Positions 17,903 to 25,748 of a stretch of 33,158 nt of DNA are shown in pieces; the first letter of the stretch is position 1; every line of letters begins with the position of its first letter. Location of the stretch: NCBI GenBank assembly GCA_014359355.1, contig JACIZP010000199.1, forward strand, positions 1 through 33,158, given 5' to 3'. The notes beneath the pieces are model-generated. The model saw only the letters and a program-made list of their open reading frames with translations. It had not been told where the DNA came from and searched no databases. Source of the stretch: Calditrichota bacterium (GTDB taxonomy: Bacteria > Zhuqueibacterota > Zhuqueibacteria > JANLFK01 > Oleimicrobiaceae). Both the position numbers and the translations under genes were made by a program.

Positions 17903-18991
17903 TCAGTCCACCTCGATCAGCTGGTACGCGGTGGTACCTAAGCCGATGGCTTCGGCGTGCGCCAGCTGCACCATGCCGTCCACCTTGGGATAAGCCATCT
18001 GGTGTAGTGGCCTCCCCACCCGTTCGGCAATGAGGTCCAACGCCGCCTTGTCAATGGCCACCGGATCCCGGCTGGCAAGAACGCCAATATCCGCAAACAG
18101 CGGCGCCTGCGCCACGGCCAGGCAGTCGCAGTCTTTGGTCACGGAGATGATGAAGTTGAAACACAGCACCTTGTCCCGCCGCTGGATGACGGCGCCCAGG
18201 GCGTGCTCCGCGATCTTGCGCTGCAGGTCGTCGCCGGCCACCTTCCAGTCGTAGCGGATGGCATCGAAGCGGCAGGTGGTGAGGCATTCGCCGCAGCCGA
18301 TGCACCCCTGGCTGACGATGAAAGCCACCCCGTCGCGCATTTCGATCGTTTGCTCCGGGCACCAGCGCAAGCACTCGCCGCACCCGGTACAGGCTTCTGG
18401 CTTGACCTGCGGTTTCATGGCCGAGTGCTGGCGCAGCTTGCCGCGTCTGCTGGCCATCCCCATTCCCAAGTTCTTGATGGTCGCACCCAAGCCGGCTGCC
18501 ACATGCCCGGTCACGTGGCTGACCACCACCAGCGCATTGGCGCGCATGGCCTCACGGGCTAAGGAAACTTCTGCAAACAGCTTGCCAGGGATAGGGACGG
18601 CTACTTCGCTATCGCCCCACACTCCATCCGCCATCACCACCGGCGCCCCGGTGGCCTCTATGGTAAAACCGTGCGCGTGGGCCAGCTCCAAGTGCGTGAT
18701 GGCGTTGTTCCTTGGGCTTCGGTACAGCACACAAGTGTCCGTGAGAAACGGCCGTCCCCCACACTCCTTGATGGAAGACACTATGGGGCGCACCAGAGAG
18801 GGAGGCAGGTGGGTGCCATTTCCCTCTTCGCCAAAGTGGAGCTTGACCGCCACATAGTCCTTGGGCGCCACCACCTGCCGCATGCCGGCCTCCTGACAGA
18901 GGCGTTGCAGGGTGCCCTCGACAACCGCCGGCGGGTCATCCCTGCGGAGTGGGGCAAAGTAAACGGTGCTAAGGGAAGGTCGTTCGGTCAT
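17903..18991 (-). CDS. DUF362-domain protein with two 4Fe-4S ferredoxin motifs
   Basis: The protein has 362 residues if it starts at ATG 18991 (MTERPSLSTVYFAPLRRDDP), or 373 from ATG 19024; neither has a clear ribosome-binding site, so the start is uncertain. The DUF362 part (KDYVAVKLHFGEEGNGTHLP, PFLTDTCVLYRSPRNNAITH, VVSHVTGHVAAGLGATIKNL) surrounds a bacterial ferredoxin insert. The insert has C201/204/207/211 (CTGCGECLRWCPE) and C230/233/236/240 (CIGCGECLTTCRFD), predicted to bind two 4Fe-4S clusters. There is no signal peptide, so it is cytoplasmic. DUF362 proteins are probable redox proteins without a settled function. The gene begins about 80 bases beyond the 3' end of tmRNA on the same strand. 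Confidence 0.92.
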   Translation of the reverse strand: MTERPSLSTVYFAPLRRDDPPAVVEGTLQRLCQEAGMRQVVAPKDYVAVKLHFGEEGNGTHLPPSLVRPIVSSIKECGGRPFLTDTCVLYRSPRNNAITHLELAHAHGFTIEATGAPVVMADGVWGDSEVAVPIPGKLFAEVSLAREAMRANALVVVSHVTGHVAAGLGATIKNLGMGMASRRGKLRQHSAMKPQVKPEACTGCGECLRWCPEQTIEMRDGVAFIVSQGCIGCGECLTTCRFDAIRYDWKVAGDDLQRKIAEHALGAVIQRRDKVLCFNFIISVTKDCDCLAVAQAPLFADIGVLASRDPVAIDKAALDLIAERVGRPLHQMAYPKVDGMVQLAHAEAIGLGTTAYQLIEVD

Positions 18992-19073
18992 GGAGTCGGA
19001 GCACGCTCTTCGTCGGCTTGCCATGTGGACTGAAAAGGCCGGAGCAAGAGGCGCTCTCGGCCTTCACAACATC

Positions 19074-19432
19074 TGGTGGAGACGGTGGGAATCGAACCCA
19101 CGTCCGAAAGCCCGGTCTTAGAGACCTCTACATGCTTAGCCTGTTGCTTGCTCTCGCCTGCTCCAGGCGCAACCGGCAAGGCCCGGAGCTGGCCAGCTCA
19201 GCGCAGGTTCGCCAAGGACGCCTGAGCATCATCCTCGGCTAGCTCACTGTCAGCGACGCCCCGGCACGGGCCCAGTGGGCCAAGCCCGCAAGGGACGTGG
19301 CTGCACTAATTAGGCAGCCAGAGCATACGCATTGTCTGCGTTTACATTTAGCTTCCAGCGGTTTTACGAGGTACTGGAACCTCGGCATGCAGTCTCTAAC
19401 CCCGCGACTCCCGTCGAAACCATGTCGTCCCC
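19074..19432 (-). ncRNA. ssrA: tmRNA (transfer-messenger RNA)
   Basis: This 359-base RNA rescues ribosomes stalled on broken messages and tags the peptide for degradation. The 5' end reads GGGGACGACATGGTTTCGAC and the 3' end GTGGGTTCGATTCCCACCGTCTCCACCA in two parts: T-arm GTGGGTTCGATTCCCAC, then CGTCTCCACCA. The first seven bases pair with CGTCTCC (one G-U) to form the acceptor stem, and CCA is encoded. The tag frame (bases 19310-19339) reads GCA GAC AAT GCG TAT GCT CTG GCT GCC TAA, giving ADNAYALAA, with TGTAAAC just before the resume codon. The YALAA end is the classic protease-recognition tail. The choice of GCA as resume codon is by analogy with known tmRNAs. Confidence 0.96.
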
Positions 19433-20604
19433 ATGATTAACATGCAGCGAGAGATAACGGGCCGCGTCGGGATTCTCAGCTTGCGACAAAAATATACAAC
19501 GGCGAGGGCAAAGAAGCAAGGTCTTTTTCGGGTGGAGCAGAAAGGCAAGACCCGGGAAGCGTGCACCCCTGCCTCGGTGAGTACTGCTCAGCGACCTCTG
19601 CCATTCTGGTTCTCGTTCCGCGTGCTCAGGTATTGCCGACCCGTCAAGACCGTAGACGCACGGGAGCACCTGCCGCGCAGTGGGTTGGCTCCCCGTGCGA
19701 AAGAACAAGGCGCCATGCCAGCATCTTGTTCCTCCGCGCCGCTGAGTTTTCTTGCTACTCGATGCACAAGAGCCTCCTCACCACCGAGGGAGAGCTGCCC
19801 GGCGGCGGAGATGGCTCCCGTTGCCAGGCCCCTAGCGCCCTGGGGCGGCTCGCACGCGAATGTCTGCCGCCCGAACTTGCAAAAGCCAGCGGCGGAAGCT
19901 GCACCTCAGCGTCCACCAGAAGCACAGGGGTGGAACTCTAACATTTGTCACGCAGAGACATCGACCAGACAGCGGGGCTCTCGGGCCAGATTGCGGAGAG
20001 GCGTGCCAGCATGGTGGTGGGACGAAAGGCGCTAAGCGAGAGGCTGCCGCCGCTGTCCACTGCCGCAACACGGCGCCAGAAGGTCATGCGGGGCACGACT
20101 GACCATACCACATAGGGCCTCCCCAAGCCATAGAACCTCTCCGCGGGCAGCCACTGCTGCCGCCAATGCCTGGCGCGAAAAAAAACGTGCCCTGGGATTC
20201 TGCCGGACCAAAGACAATCACCCTCACCGGCGTAGCCTCGTCTCGGAAAAGCAAACCCGCGACCTGTCGGTGGGCACGCTCCCCTCGCGGCCATGCCAGA
20301 CGCCCATTGCACGGCCCACACCCTCACATCCTCGCATCTTGCAGCCGCAGAACCTATGGCCTGGGTGCGCCGGCCTCGCCCTCTAGAGCTCTCTCTTGGC
20401 CGAAAACCTACTCGGAGAGCTTCGCCACGAAGGGCAACCGAGGAAGCTCCTCCCTGCTTCCTGGCCCCCTCTTGCTGACAAGGCAGAGACGAGCTCCCAA
20501 CCTATGGCTATTCTCACATGCCGAGGCGTTGTTGGTTGGCCACGCGCGGGCGATCCCACTTGTCCAGGTCCACCCACATGAGCCGCGCTGGCGCCATTCT
20601 GGGC
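19433..20604. other. 1.17-kb region without an intact gene; contains a decayed propeller-gene fragment
   Basis: No frame here has a signal peptide, domain or ribosome-binding site. Bases 19870-20110 are a relic of the neighbouring propeller genes (see separate entry). The stretch next to 19432 should contain the tmRNA promoter, but no strong -35/-10 pair is evident. Bases 20115-20604 show nothing I can recognise, although the gene order of the array would predict a decayed S-type gene there. Confidence 0.6.
19870..20110 (-). pseudogene. Decayed fragment of a PQQ-like beta-propeller lipoprotein gene
   Basis: Bases 19911-20110 align collinearly with 21439-21644 inside the intact propeller gene. 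Shared blocks are GTCC-CCAGAAGCACAG-GG, TAACATT-GTCAC-CAGA, GATTGCG-A-AGGCG, GGTGGGAC, and GACCATACCA at the end; the spacing between first and last block is 190 versus 196 bases. The similarity is patchy, with many substitutions and small indels, and no frame stays open, so this is an old inactivated copy. Weaker similarity may extend left to about 19870. Confidence 0.7.
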
Positions 20605-21861
20605 CTACTCAATACAGTACAATCCCCGCTCGCCTAGCACGTAGAGCCGGCCTTCGGCGGAGATGGCGGCCCCTGTGAGCCCAATCCCACGCTCGGGAAG
20701 CTCGCAGGTGAACATGCGGTGACCGGACCGATCGAAAGCCGAGACGAAACGGTTGGGGTAGACGAGATAACATGTCCCCTCACAATCTACCACCACTTCT
20801 CCTCCGTGGCGCCCGAGCCCACTCAACACAGGAACTCTCCATTTCAGGTGCCCCGCGCAATCGAAGCACAGCAGCTCATCTTTCTCCCCACGCACATAGA
20901 GACTCCCGTCCACTCCCAAGGCCAGGTTCGCCCCGGGGAGCACCGGGTAATCACCTTCCCAGCGTAGCACCCCCTGGTCCGTCACGGAACAGAGTACATA
21001 GCCAATCTCCTCCCTCAGCCTGGAATAGTAGAGATTGCCCTCACTATCAACCACTGGATAACAAGAATCCCAGGAGGCGGGTGCCTCCCACAGCCGAGTC
21101 CCAGTGTGGGCGTCCAGGGCGACGAGGGAACCGGGGGAAGCGGAGCCTGTTGTCATCAGGTACACGACATCGCCGGCCGGCGACATGGATACCCACCACC
21201 CTTCGTTCCACTCCCCCAAGGTGAACTGTGTCTCGCTATTGGTCCACAGCAGGTTTCCCCCGCGCTGAACGGCAAGAGCGGGAAAAGGGTAGTAGTAGGC
21301 TACGATGTAGAGGGTCCCGTCGGGCCCCACACCTGGCTTCGTAGTCCTGTTTGCCCCTTCGATTTGATACCTCGAGAGCTCCGTGCCGTCCGAAGCAAAC
21401 TCAATCCCGTACCTCCAAGCCAGCACCAGTACCCGACCGTCCGCCAGAAGCACAGTGGCGGAACTGCCGTAACATTCGTCACACAGATGCCTCGACCACA
21501 TGACGGTGCCGTCGGGTGCGATTGCGTAAAGGCGCGTCTCCTTCGTGGTGGGACAATCTGTGGTAAGGTAGATGGTGCCGTCGCCGCCCACAACCACTCC
21601 GAGGGGGGGCCAGCTCCACCCGCAGAGCACCAGTGACCATACCACCCTCCCTGCCCTGGGTCCAGGATACCTCCCCCGGTGCGTACCCTGAGGATCGGCA
21701 CCCATCACCGGCCAGGGGCTATCCGCTATGCTCGGCCAGGGGATCTCCTGCTGCGGGCACAGGCCAGCACGCTCCACCGGCCCCAAAGGAGTCTTGTCCC
21801 GCGTACATGACACCAGGGCACAGGTCCCCAGGACTGACAACAAGAATGCTACCCTTTTCAC
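20605..21861 (-). CDS. PQQ-like beta-propeller lipoprotein (copy P3)
   Basis: This 418-residue protein has a lipoprotein signal ending ALVSC (Cys19), then TRDKTPLGPVERAGLCPQQ, a block shared almost exactly with the two other P genes. The rest is a series of about 40-residue blades with the pattern DGTIYL... LYAIAPDGTVMW, typical of PQQ/BamB-like propellers: GVGPDGTLYIVA, LVALDAHTGTRLWEAP, VVDSEGNLYYSRL, LALGVDGSLYVRGEKDELLC, AISAEGRLYVLGERGLYCIE. Known relatives bind PQQ or act as scaffolds; tryptophan-docking residues are irregular here, so enzymatic activity is doubtful. It lies 55 bases after the S-type gene at 21917-23140 and probably shares its transcript. It is the last intact gene of the array. 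Role unknown, likely at the outer membrane. Confidence 0.87.
   Translation of the reverse strand: MKRVAFLLSVLGTCALVSCTRDKTPLGPVERAGLCPQQEIPWPSIADSPWPVMGADPQGTHRGRYPGPRAGRVVWSLVLCGWSWPPLGVVVGGDGTIYLTTDCPTTKETRLYAIAPDGTVMWSRHLCDECYGSSATVLLADGRVLVLAWRYGIEFASDGTELSRYQIEGANRTTKPGVGPDGTLYIVAYYYPFPALAVQRGGNLLWTNSETQFTLGEWNEGWWVSMSPAGDVVYLMTTGSASPGSLVALDAHTGTRLWEAPASWDSCYPVVDSEGNLYYSRLREEIGYVLCSVTDQGVLRWEGDYPVLPGANLALGVDGSLYVRGEKDELLCFDCAGHLKWRVPVLSGLGRHGGEVVVDCEGTCYLVYPNRFVSAFDRSGHRMFTCELPERGIGLTGAAISAEGRLYVLGERGLYCIE
21730..21804 (-). repeat. 75-base conserved block in P3 (matches parts of P1 and P2)
   Basis: Encodes the TRDKTPLGPVERAGLCPQQE region. It is essentially identical to 24271-24345 and 26865-26939, while the signal peptide of P3 differs, so the shared tract in this copy is shorter. 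Confidence 0.8.
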
Positions 21862-21916
21862 AGGCCCTCCTCGGCCGGCAAAAGGCCGCGCCTACTCGCT
21901 CCTGCCGCCCGCCAGC

Positions 21917-23140
21917 TCATTTGACCACCGCCACCTTCTGGCTCACCCCCCTGTCCCTAAACACCAGACGCACCACATAGAGACCGGAAGGCAGCGCATC
22001 TAACGAATACGAGACCCGATGCACCCCTGCGCCCTCGACGCCCCGCGCCAGCTCCGCCACCTCAGCCCCTCCCAGGTCGTAGAGCGCAAGCTGCACCCTC
22101 CCCTCACGCGGCAGACAATACCATACCCCCACCACCGCATTGCACGGATTGGGGGAGCACCATAGCCCCACGCTCCGCACCTGCACCTGCCCACTCACAT
22201 CGGCCGCAGGCTCCTCACCCTCTCCAGGCAACACCTTGTACGGGTTGCCCCGCACCGCTACCTCGTCAGAAGGTGGCGACTCCGGCGACTCCCCAGTTGT
22301 GGCCGTGCAGTAGTAGAGGTACCTGCCGCCCCCGGGCCACATCATCACACTGTTGTCGGTCCAGGAAAAAGGCAGCGGCGTGCCAGGCCCGTAGGAGAGG
22401 CCAGAGGCCACATAATAAAAGGGGCCAAAGTTCTCACTGCGGTAGATGCTGTAACTGAAACAGTAAGGCCAGTCCATAAGCTCGTTCGGTGCCTCAGGCC
22501 AGTACCATGTAAACGTGGGATTCTCACCGGCTCGCCCGTTGTTGACGCAGGTAAAGTCCTGCGGGCCGGTTGGCCGAAAGGGCCACTGGTTCGGTGCGCT
22601 TCTCCCCCAGGCGTCCCAGATGTTGCCCTTCAATGGCTGGTACGGACCGTGCTGATGGTGGCTCCACCCTAGGCTCCACTCCCCAGTGCCGGCGGTGTCG
22701 GCATAGCGAATATACAGGTCAGGCTCGGGCCAGTACCCCTCCGCCCAATCAGCGTCCCGCAGGTCGAGGCAAAACTCCGTGTCCGGGTAGCCCTCTGGCA
22801 TGTCCCACCTAAAGTTGTACAATCCCCAGGCGAGGCTATAGCTGTCCATGAGCTTCGGCGACCTGAAGTTGTCTTGTGACTGACTGTTACCAGTGCCCCT
22901 CACCTGCACCCTTGCGAACCCATCGGTCAGCCGACATTCATCCCCGTCCCAAGTCCATCTGATGTTATCGCGCCGATCAATGCTGGCAGTCACACTCCAT
23001 CCCAGGGTGGAGTCCTCAAGCCCCTCTACCACCATCACTATTTCCCCATAAGCGAGTACGGTGACTTGTCCTCTGGTCGGCACCACCGAGCAGGCTACCA
23101 GGCCTGCGGCGATGGCGCGGTAAAGATGTTTCGACAGCAT
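21917..23140 (-). CDS. Secreted protein with C-terminal sorting-type domain (copy S2)
   Basis: The 407-residue protein starts at ATG 23140 (MLSKHLYRAIAAGLVACSVV) and has a signal peptide cleaved near PTRGQ. The N-terminal half (residues 25-200; QVTVLAYGEIVMVVEGLEDS, LTDGFARVQVRGTG, DLYIRYADTAGTGEWSLGWS) has no family I recognise but is shared with the broken S copy at 24592-25736. A fibronectin-like section follows (FTWYWPEAPNEL, YLYYCTATTGESPESPPSDE). The end is a secretion-type domain: WCSPNPCNAVVGVWYCLPRE, LALYDLGGAEVAELARG, LPSGLYVVRLVFRDRGVSQK. It starts 11 bases after the propeller gene P2 stops, so the pair is co-transcribed. Probable surface or secreted partner of the propeller lipoprotein (inference). 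Confidence 0.85.
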   Translation of the reverse strand: MLSKHLYRAIAAGLVACSVVPTRGQVTVLAYGEIVMVVEGLEDSTLGWSVTASIDRRDNIRWTWDGDECRLTDGFARVQVRGTGNSQSQDNFRSPKLMDSYSLAWGLYNFRWDMPEGYPDTEFCLDLRDADWAEGYWPEPDLYIRYADTAGTGEWSLGWSHHQHGPYQPLKGNIWDAWGRSAPNQWPFRPTGPQDFTCVNNGRAGENPTFTWYWPEAPNELMDWPYCFSYSIYRSENFGPFYYVASGLSYGPGTPLPFSWTDNSVMMWPGGGRYLYYCTATTGESPESPPSDEVAVRGNPYKVLPGEGEEPAADVSGQVQVRSVGLWCSPNPCNAVVGVWYCLPREGRVQLALYDLGGAEVAELARGVEGAGVHRVSYSLDALPSGLYVVRLVFRDRGVSQKVAVVK

Positions 23141-23151
23141 GAGAGTGCCTC

Positions 23152-24402
23152 CTACTCAATGCACCAGATTTGTGCGTCCCCTACCACTATCAGACGCCCC
23201 GGGCACGGTATGGCCATGGCGTGCAGTGCCCAAGCATTTCCTGGCATCTCACTCACGAAGAGTCGGCGTCCATCCCGGTCAAAGGCTTCGACACTTCTGT
23301 CCGCCGCGAAGTAGACCACCCCTTCGGAGTCCACCACCAGGGCACCCTCAGAGCACAAGCCGAAAAGCGGCCTCACCGACCACAGCAGATGCCCCTCACA
23401 GTCAAAGCACAGCAGGTCGCCGCCCCGCTCTGCGGGCGCATAGACTCTCCCGTCCCCAGCGATGGCAACGTTTGTGTAAGGGCACACGGGCCGGGAGCTT
23501 TCCCAGCGCAAAGAGCCATCGGGTCCAAAGGAGGCCAGCACTGGCTTGCCGGCATCTCCTTGCTTCACGCAGTAGACGTTGCCATAGGCATCCACTGCCG
23601 GAGAGGCTGCGTGCCAACCAACGGGGACCTCCCAGACAATGACGCCAGTCTGCGCATCGAACGCCGTCAACTGCGGTGGCCCAGAGACCTCCTCTACCAG
23701 GGCGTACAAGCGTTGCCCGTCGGGCGACATACTCAACCAGGTTCCGGTCGCCTTCCGGATGCCGGCCTTCTCCGTGTTCGTCCACACCACCTGCCCCTGC
23801 GGGTTCACGGCCAGGAAGAGGTGGTCCTCCCTCGGGTGAAGATAAATGGTCCCATCCAAACCTACACCAGGTCCCGTCAGCTCGTAGGAGCGACCGAGGC
23901 AGAAGGGAGTGCCTACCTGACCGTCCCGAGTGTACTCATAGAACGCTCCATCCCTACACCCAATGACGAGGACGCTCCCGTGAGCCAAGAGGATGGGGCT
24001 CGAACTGTCCTGGTACTTCGGCCCCAACGGGACACGGGCACGCTCTCTTCCGTCCATGCCTATGACGAAGAGGGTCAATTGCAGCGCCCCGGTAACGCGC
24101 GCGGCCCAGTAGATGGTGCAGTCTCCAGCCACAGCCACATTGACGCACTCGCCGTCCATCCGCACGGGAGCAAAGCCCCACACCACCTTCCCCAGGCGGG
24201 CACCGGGATACTTACCTCTGGCTGTGCACTGCGGGTCTGCCCACATCATCGGCCAGGGGCTATTCGCTATGCTCGGCCAGGGGATCTCCTGCTGCGGGCA
24301 CAGGCCAGCACGCTCCACCGGCCCCAAAGGAGTCTTGTCCCGCGTGCACCACACCAGCGCCCAGGACACGACCACAAACGACAGGAAAACAACCCTCCGC
24401 AT
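23152..24402 (-). CDS. PQQ-like beta-propeller lipoprotein (copy P2)
   Basis: Start at ATG 24402 (MRRVVFLSFVVVSWALVWC) follows GGGGAGG; product 416 residues. Residues 19-44 repeat the CTRDKTPLGP...PQQEIPWPS block of the other P genes. Blade motifs include VAVAGDCTIYWAAR, GVGLDGTIYLHP, LTAFDAQTGVIVWEVPVGWH, AVDAYGNVYCVKQG, VAIAGDGRVYAPAERGGDLL and VVDSEGVVYFAADRSVEAFD. The lipobox position -1 is tryptophan (LVWC), whereas P3 has serine (LVSC), so lipidation of this copy is uncertain. A promoter lies about 55-82 bases upstream and the S2 gene follows after 11 bases. Only the N-terminal block is strongly conserved between P copies; the blades have diverged widely. Confidence 0.87.
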   Translation of the reverse strand: MRRVVFLSFVVVSWALVWCTRDKTPLGPVERAGLCPQQEIPWPSIANSPWPMMWADPQCTARGKYPGARLGKVVWGFAPVRMDGECVNVAVAGDCTIYWAARVTGALQLTLFVIGMDGRERARVPLGPKYQDSSSPILLAHGSVLVIGCRDGAFYEYTRDGQVGTPFCLGRSYELTGPGVGLDGTIYLHPREDHLFLAVNPQGQVVWTNTEKAGIRKATGTWLSMSPDGQRLYALVEEVSGPPQLTAFDAQTGVIVWEVPVGWHAASPAVDAYGNVYCVKQGDAGKPVLASFGPDGSLRWESSRPVCPYTNVAIAGDGRVYAPAERGGDLLCFDCEGHLLWSVRPLFGLCSEGALVVDSEGVVYFAADRSVEAFDRDGRRLFVSEMPGNAWALHAMAIPCPGRLIVVGDAQIWCIE

Positions 24403-24437
24403 AACGCCTCCCCAAGAAAGGCAACCTCCCCCAGCTC
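24271..24437 (-). repeat. Near-identical 167-base repeat at the 5' end of P2 (matches 26865-27031)
   Basis: This stretch covers the leader, ribosome-binding site, signal peptide and conserved N-terminal block of P2. By eye it differs from the P1 copy at only a handful of positions, and both are 167 bases long. About 75 bases of it (24271-24345) are also essentially identical in P3 at 21730-21804. Downstream coding sequence is much less similar. Confidence 0.85.
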
Positions 24438-24456
24438 CTGAGACCATTGCCAATCC

Positions 24457-24484
24457 AATATGAGGAAAATCTCCGCTCTGTCAA
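24457..24484 (-). promoter_or_regulatory. Predicted sigma70-type promoter of the P2-S2-P3 unit
   Basis: On the minus strand TTGACA (24479-24484) is followed after 16 bases by CATATT (24457-24462), or after 17 bases by ATATTG. The -35 is perfect and the -10 matches 4 of 6. It lies between the terminator at 24525-24568 and the start of P2. Confidence 0.65.
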
Positions 24485-24524
24485 GCTCTTTCTCGCCCCA
24501 GGGCTAGCTTCTCCCCCAAAATGC

Positions 24525-24568
24525 AAAACCCCGCCCTTGCCAGGAAGGCCGCCACGGCAAAGGCGGGG
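24525..24568 (-). terminator. Intrinsic terminator after the P1-S1 unit
   Basis: On the minus strand a 13-base stem with 12 pairs (24556-24568 with 24529-24541; CCCCGCCTTTGCC with GGCAAGGGCGGGG) and a 14-base loop is followed by TTTTGCATTTT. It lies 23 bases after the stop codon of the broken S1 gene, which is what a rho-independent terminator would look like. Confidence 0.85.
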
Positions 24569-24591
24569 TGAGCACAAGCCCACCCCCAGCG

Positions 24592-25736
24592 CTATCTCAC
24601 CACCAGCACCTTGGCACTCAGCGCCCGGCCCCCATGCACCATCCGCACCAGGTAGGCCCCCGTGCTCAACGCCCGCCCCTCCAGCTTCACCTGATGCTCC
24701 CCAGCTCGGTGCGGACCCTCTGCAAGGCGCGCCACCTCCCGGCCGCAAAGATCATACAGGCTCACCTTCACCTCCCCCTCCTCGGCCACCACGTACCGTA
24801 CCATGGCCCTGGGGTTGCAAGGGTTGGGGTAGACCACAACCGATTCTCTCCATTCGCCTCCCCCCTGCAGGAAAGCTCCCGAGTCCACCACGCGCTTGCC
24901 TAACTCCCCTACAATACAAGCCTGCTCGGAGTAGCCCGACTCGGGCCACCGATCGCTGGAAGCAGTGGCGCAGTACAGATACTCCACCCCAGAAGATCGG
25001 TTGATGACAACCTCCTCGTCGGTCCACTCCCTCTGGCTGAGCCCGGCAGCTACCCGCCGCCAGGACTGACGTTGTACCAGTAGCTGACCCCAGCCGGCTG
25101 CGGTTCGCCCCAGAAAAAGTGCGGGTTCTGACCATCCTCCCCCGCATTGGTACAGTAGAACCAGGCGGGCGGTGTCGGCTCGAACACCCCCACGACCTCC
25201 GGGCCCGGTCTCCCCACCCCCCAGAGGCCCCAAATGGTGGCCTCCCTGGGCAACTCGACCCACGGCCCCTCGCTTTGCAGCCGGTATTCGAACCTCCTCA
25301 AGTCGTGGTTCCACCTAATGTAAAGGTCAATTGGGGAGGGATACGGAGGCTGCCGCAATGCCCAGCGCGGATCGGTCAGGTCCAGGGCAAACTCCTCCGC
25401 AGTGTCGAGCAGATCCGGGCAACAAAACCTGAATGAGTACCTCCCCCACGCCACATTGTAGGCACCAGGCTGCTCCTGCTCCGGACAATTGATCCCAACC
25501 CTCTGCCGCTCCTTGCTCCTTGCGAAGCCATACAGGTTGGTCAGTCTGTAGTCGGTCCACCACCGGGCAGCATCCCCCTCCCACTCCCACCACCAAGCAT
25601 AGCTGCCGGTCCCGGTGACCTTCAGAATAATCTCCCCGCGGATCCGCTCCCCGGCCGGCACAGTTGCCGGACACAATAACAGCAATCCCACGGACAGCGC
25701 CCACAGCGCTGCCACCCATAGCGAAGCCTAACTCAT
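24592..25736 (-). pseudogene. Broken S-type secreted protein gene (copy S1): TAG at codon 3 and a frameshift
   Basis: AGGAGGGATCC precedes ATG 25736, exactly where the S2 layout predicts a start (12 bases after P1 ends). The frame reads ATG AGT TAG, a stop at bases 25728-25730, and then continues as a good signal peptide (LWALSVGLLLLCPATVPAGE). The body is related to S2: GEIILKVTGTGSYAWWWEWE against GEIVMVVEGLEDSTLGWSVT, and LTNLYGFAR against LTDGFARVQ. That frame ends at TAG 25050-25052. Homology resumes in another frame (VAAGLSQREWTDEEVVI, YLYCATASS) and runs to a sorting-type C-terminus (VVYPNPCNPRAMVRYVVAEE to LSAKVLVVR). The offset fits loss of one base near 25053-25064. Two separate lesions argue for a true pseudogene, although the frameshift alone could be a sequence error. 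Weak restart at GTG 25715 is conceivable. Confidence 0.85.
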
Positions 25737-25748
25737 GGATCCCTCCTG

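Noticed and set aside
19018-19242. 74-codon plus-strand frame and its 63-codon minus-strand counterpart
   Set aside because: Both lie within or across the tmRNA 3' half; the RNA structure explains the sequence.
25728-25730. TAG read as a sense codon (recoding) in the S1 gene
   Set aside because: Other genes here end in TAG (for example 20605, 12918 and 6900), and S1 also carries a frameshift, so ordinary gene decay is simpler.
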